DNA of 64,000 nt, taken from assembly GCF_943193205.1 (NCBI RefSeq), contig NZ_CALPDD010000004.1, positions 95,775 through 159,774 of the forward strand. The letters are read 5' to 3'. This DNA is from Alistipes muris (GTDB lineage: Bacteria > Bacteroidota > Bacteroidia > Bacteroidales > Rikenellaceae). Below, piece by piece: positions 63,758-64,000 of this stretch. Both the position numbers and the translations under genes were made by a program. Within the stretch, counting starts at the first letter, position 1, and each line of letters starts with the position of its first letter. The notes below the pieces were generated by a model. The model worked only from the letters and a program-made list of their open reading frames with translations. It made no database searches and was not told where the DNA came from.

Positions 63758-64000
63758 TTTTCGTGGGCGGGTGTTCAACACAAGCTAATTGCGGCTGCAG
63801 CATATTGTGGAATAAATTTAAGGGCGGCCGGGACCGTCGCACCCCGCCCTGGTTTTTTTAAGACTGCCTGCCGAATAACTGATAATATATAGTCTGCGCA
63901 GAATTCCTGCGTTCCTGCGTAAGACTTGCCCCACGACCGCCGGGTTTCGGGTGCGGAGAAACGGAGCCCCGGAGGTTGAGTTGCGTCACATCCCAGCAAC
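63758..64000. other. Terminal region without a recognised gene
   Basis: A second rightward terminator-like hairpin occurs (AGGGCGG 63821-63827 with CCGCCCT 63844-63850, then TTTTTTT 63853-63859). The rest shows no convincing ORF on either strand. It may be the leader of something beyond the window. Confidence 0.5.

Noticed and set aside
63619..63861. 80-codon plus-strand ORF and 74-codon minus-strand ORF near the right end
   Set aside because: They cross terminator-like hairpins and have no recognisable domain; the structured-RNA reading explains the region better.

Overview
The window is a high-GC Bacteroidetes chromosome segment. The evidence is paired SusC/SusD loci with ECF sigma/FecR regulators, Bacteroidetes-type promoters (TTG/TTTG, about 20 nt, TAnnTTTG), and weak ribosome binding sites. 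The GC content (near 60% by eye), the gene content and the AT-rich simple repeats between genes fit a gut Bacteroidales such as Alistipes/Rikenellaceae. The genus is inference. I see no rRNA, tRNA, CRISPR array or intact insertion sequence.

Layout. 1-2158 (+): the end of an LTA-synthase-like sulfatase and a DUF2156/GNAT protein. 2283-15153 (-): one purine operon, purE-K-L-C-F-M-N-H-D and then folD. It covers every step of de novo IMP synthesis except PurB, and FolD supplies the formyl donor for PurN and PurH. 15557-27575 (-): PUL1, consisting of ECF sigma, FecR, SusC, SusD, a GH18-fold pseudoenzyme, a DUF1735/LamG lipoprotein, an active-type GH18 endoglycosidase and a DUF1735/discoidin lipoprotein. 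27752-39667 (-): PUL2, with the same order, but its last gene is a BACON/leucine-rich-repeat lipoprotein. 39798-49949 (-): the complete UMP operon pyrC-carA-carB-pyrK-pyrD-pyrF-(glutaredoxin-like)-pyrE-pyrB. 50217-52797 (-): anaerobic ribonucleotide reductase nrdD-nrdG, with a cobalamin riboswitch upstream. 53436-57462: GNAT, NrnA, S66 carboxypeptidase and MFS transporter. 58108-62905 (-): AsmA-like protein, PMT-type glycosyltransferase and GtrA. 62913-64000: a decayed edge with an ORF6N fragment, a small Xre regulator and a structured-RNA candidate.

How it works together. Both PULs look like trans-envelope signalling systems for N-glycan-type substrates. The SusC STN domain should signal to FecR, which holds the ECF sigma factor. 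The GH18 enzyme releases glycan at the surface, and the dead GH18 and DUF1735 lipoproteins bind it. PUL1 carries two possible extra controls: a nine-C tract at codons 8-11 of its sigma gene, and a possible antisense RNA just upstream of susC. Nucleotide supply is represented by the purine, pyrimidine and ribonucleotide reductase genes. The pyr operon has a leader peptide ending inside an intrinsic terminator, as in enterobacterial pyrBI attenuation. The nrdDG genes sit behind a B12 riboswitch.

Most notable observations: the pyr leader attenuator, the B12 riboswitch before class III RNR, the structured RNA at 63.5-63.76 kb, catalytically dead GH18 lipoproteins in both PULs, a PyrB-PyrI zinc-domain fusion, a DGR-like variable-domain remnant at 57.6-57.8 kb, and AT-rich repeats that form the ends of PurL, PyrF and PyrD.
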